Assembly (NCBI GenBank): GCA_045637645.1
Contig: JAZTZV010000065.1
Span: forward strand, 1-14,285
Direction of reading: 5' to 3'
Length of the DNA: 14,285 nucleotides
From: RGIG1959 sp045637645
GTDB lineage: Bacteria > Bacillota > Clostridia > Oscillospirales > Acutalibacteraceae
The notes beneath the pieces are model-generated. The model ran no database searches. It was not told the DNA's origin and worked only from the letters and a program-made list of their open reading frames with translations. The first letter of the stretch is position 1, and each line of letters begins with the position of its first letter. A program made the translations under genes and the position numbers. Positions 14,188 through 14,285 of this stretch are shown in pieces.

Positions 14188-14285
14188 GCTGTCTCGCGGG
14201 AGACCGCGAAAACAGCAAGCAGACCTTTGAAAATTAAACAATACAGCAAAGAAACGAAACAAACCAACCCGTTAAATTTACGGTA
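14188..14285 (+). other. Probable rRNA operon leader (stem-loop plus boxA-like element)
   Basis: A hairpin tcgcgg-GAGA-ccgcga (14194-14209) has a GNRA tetraloop and a second 5-bp stem gctgt/acagc (14188-14192 with 14212-14216). Eight bases later CCTTTGAAAATTAAAC (14224-14239) resembles the boxA antitermination site of Firmicutes rRNA leaders and spacers (CTTTGAAAACT type). The rest is A-rich and non-coding. The 16S gene itself would begin beyond the window. A tRNA or other stable-RNA operon is the alternative. Confidence 0.7.

Overview
The window looks like a chromosomal segment of a moderately GC-rich Clostridia member, possibly Oscillospirales/Ruminococcaceae-like. This is an inference from a dockerin-bearing secreted enzyme, a domain-permuted GH3 of the Ruminococcus/Butyrivibrio type, separate secD and secF genes joined by an ATGA overlap, an AddA-type helicase-nuclease, strong GGAGG-type ribosome binding sites and near-consensus sigma-A promoters. 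I see no transposase, phage gene, CRISPR array, tRNA or complete rRNA gene.

Left part (1-6346), polymer breakdown. The 5' part of a secreted nuclease gene runs off the left edge on the minus strand: signal peptide, dockerin-like repeats, then a DNA/RNA non-specific endonuclease domain. Next on the minus strand is a GH31 alpha-glycosidase gene. Divergent from it is a GH3 beta-glycosidase gene with reversed domain order, followed 19 bases later by a small two-helix membrane protein with a SHOCT-like tail. Neither glycosidase has a signal peptide, so both probably act in the cytoplasm on imported oligosaccharides. Their promoters are back to back with -35 boxes on almost the same bases, and a 22-bp-period direct repeat overlaps the GH31 promoter; co-regulation is an inference.

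Middle part (6347-10459), housekeeping. An AspT-like fold-type I aminotransferase has its own promoter. Its terminator physically contains the -35 box of a perfect-consensus promoter that drives secD-secF, which encode the proton-driven accessory subunits of the Sec translocon. Bases 6347-6476 hold no gene that I can recognise.

Right part (10414-14285). secF and addA converge on one bidirectional terminator. addA encodes the helicase-nuclease subunit of the AddAB recombination-repair enzyme; addB is not beside it. Divergent from addA, after four helically phased A-tracts, is a strong promoter followed by a stem-loop and a boxA-like element. This looks like the leader of an rRNA operon whose 16S gene would lie just past the right edge.

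Nothing here amounts to a clearly new multi-gene system. The best leads are the dockerin-nuclease, the overlapping regulatory architectures (GH31/GH3 and aminotransferase/secD), and the GH3-linked SHOCT membrane protein.
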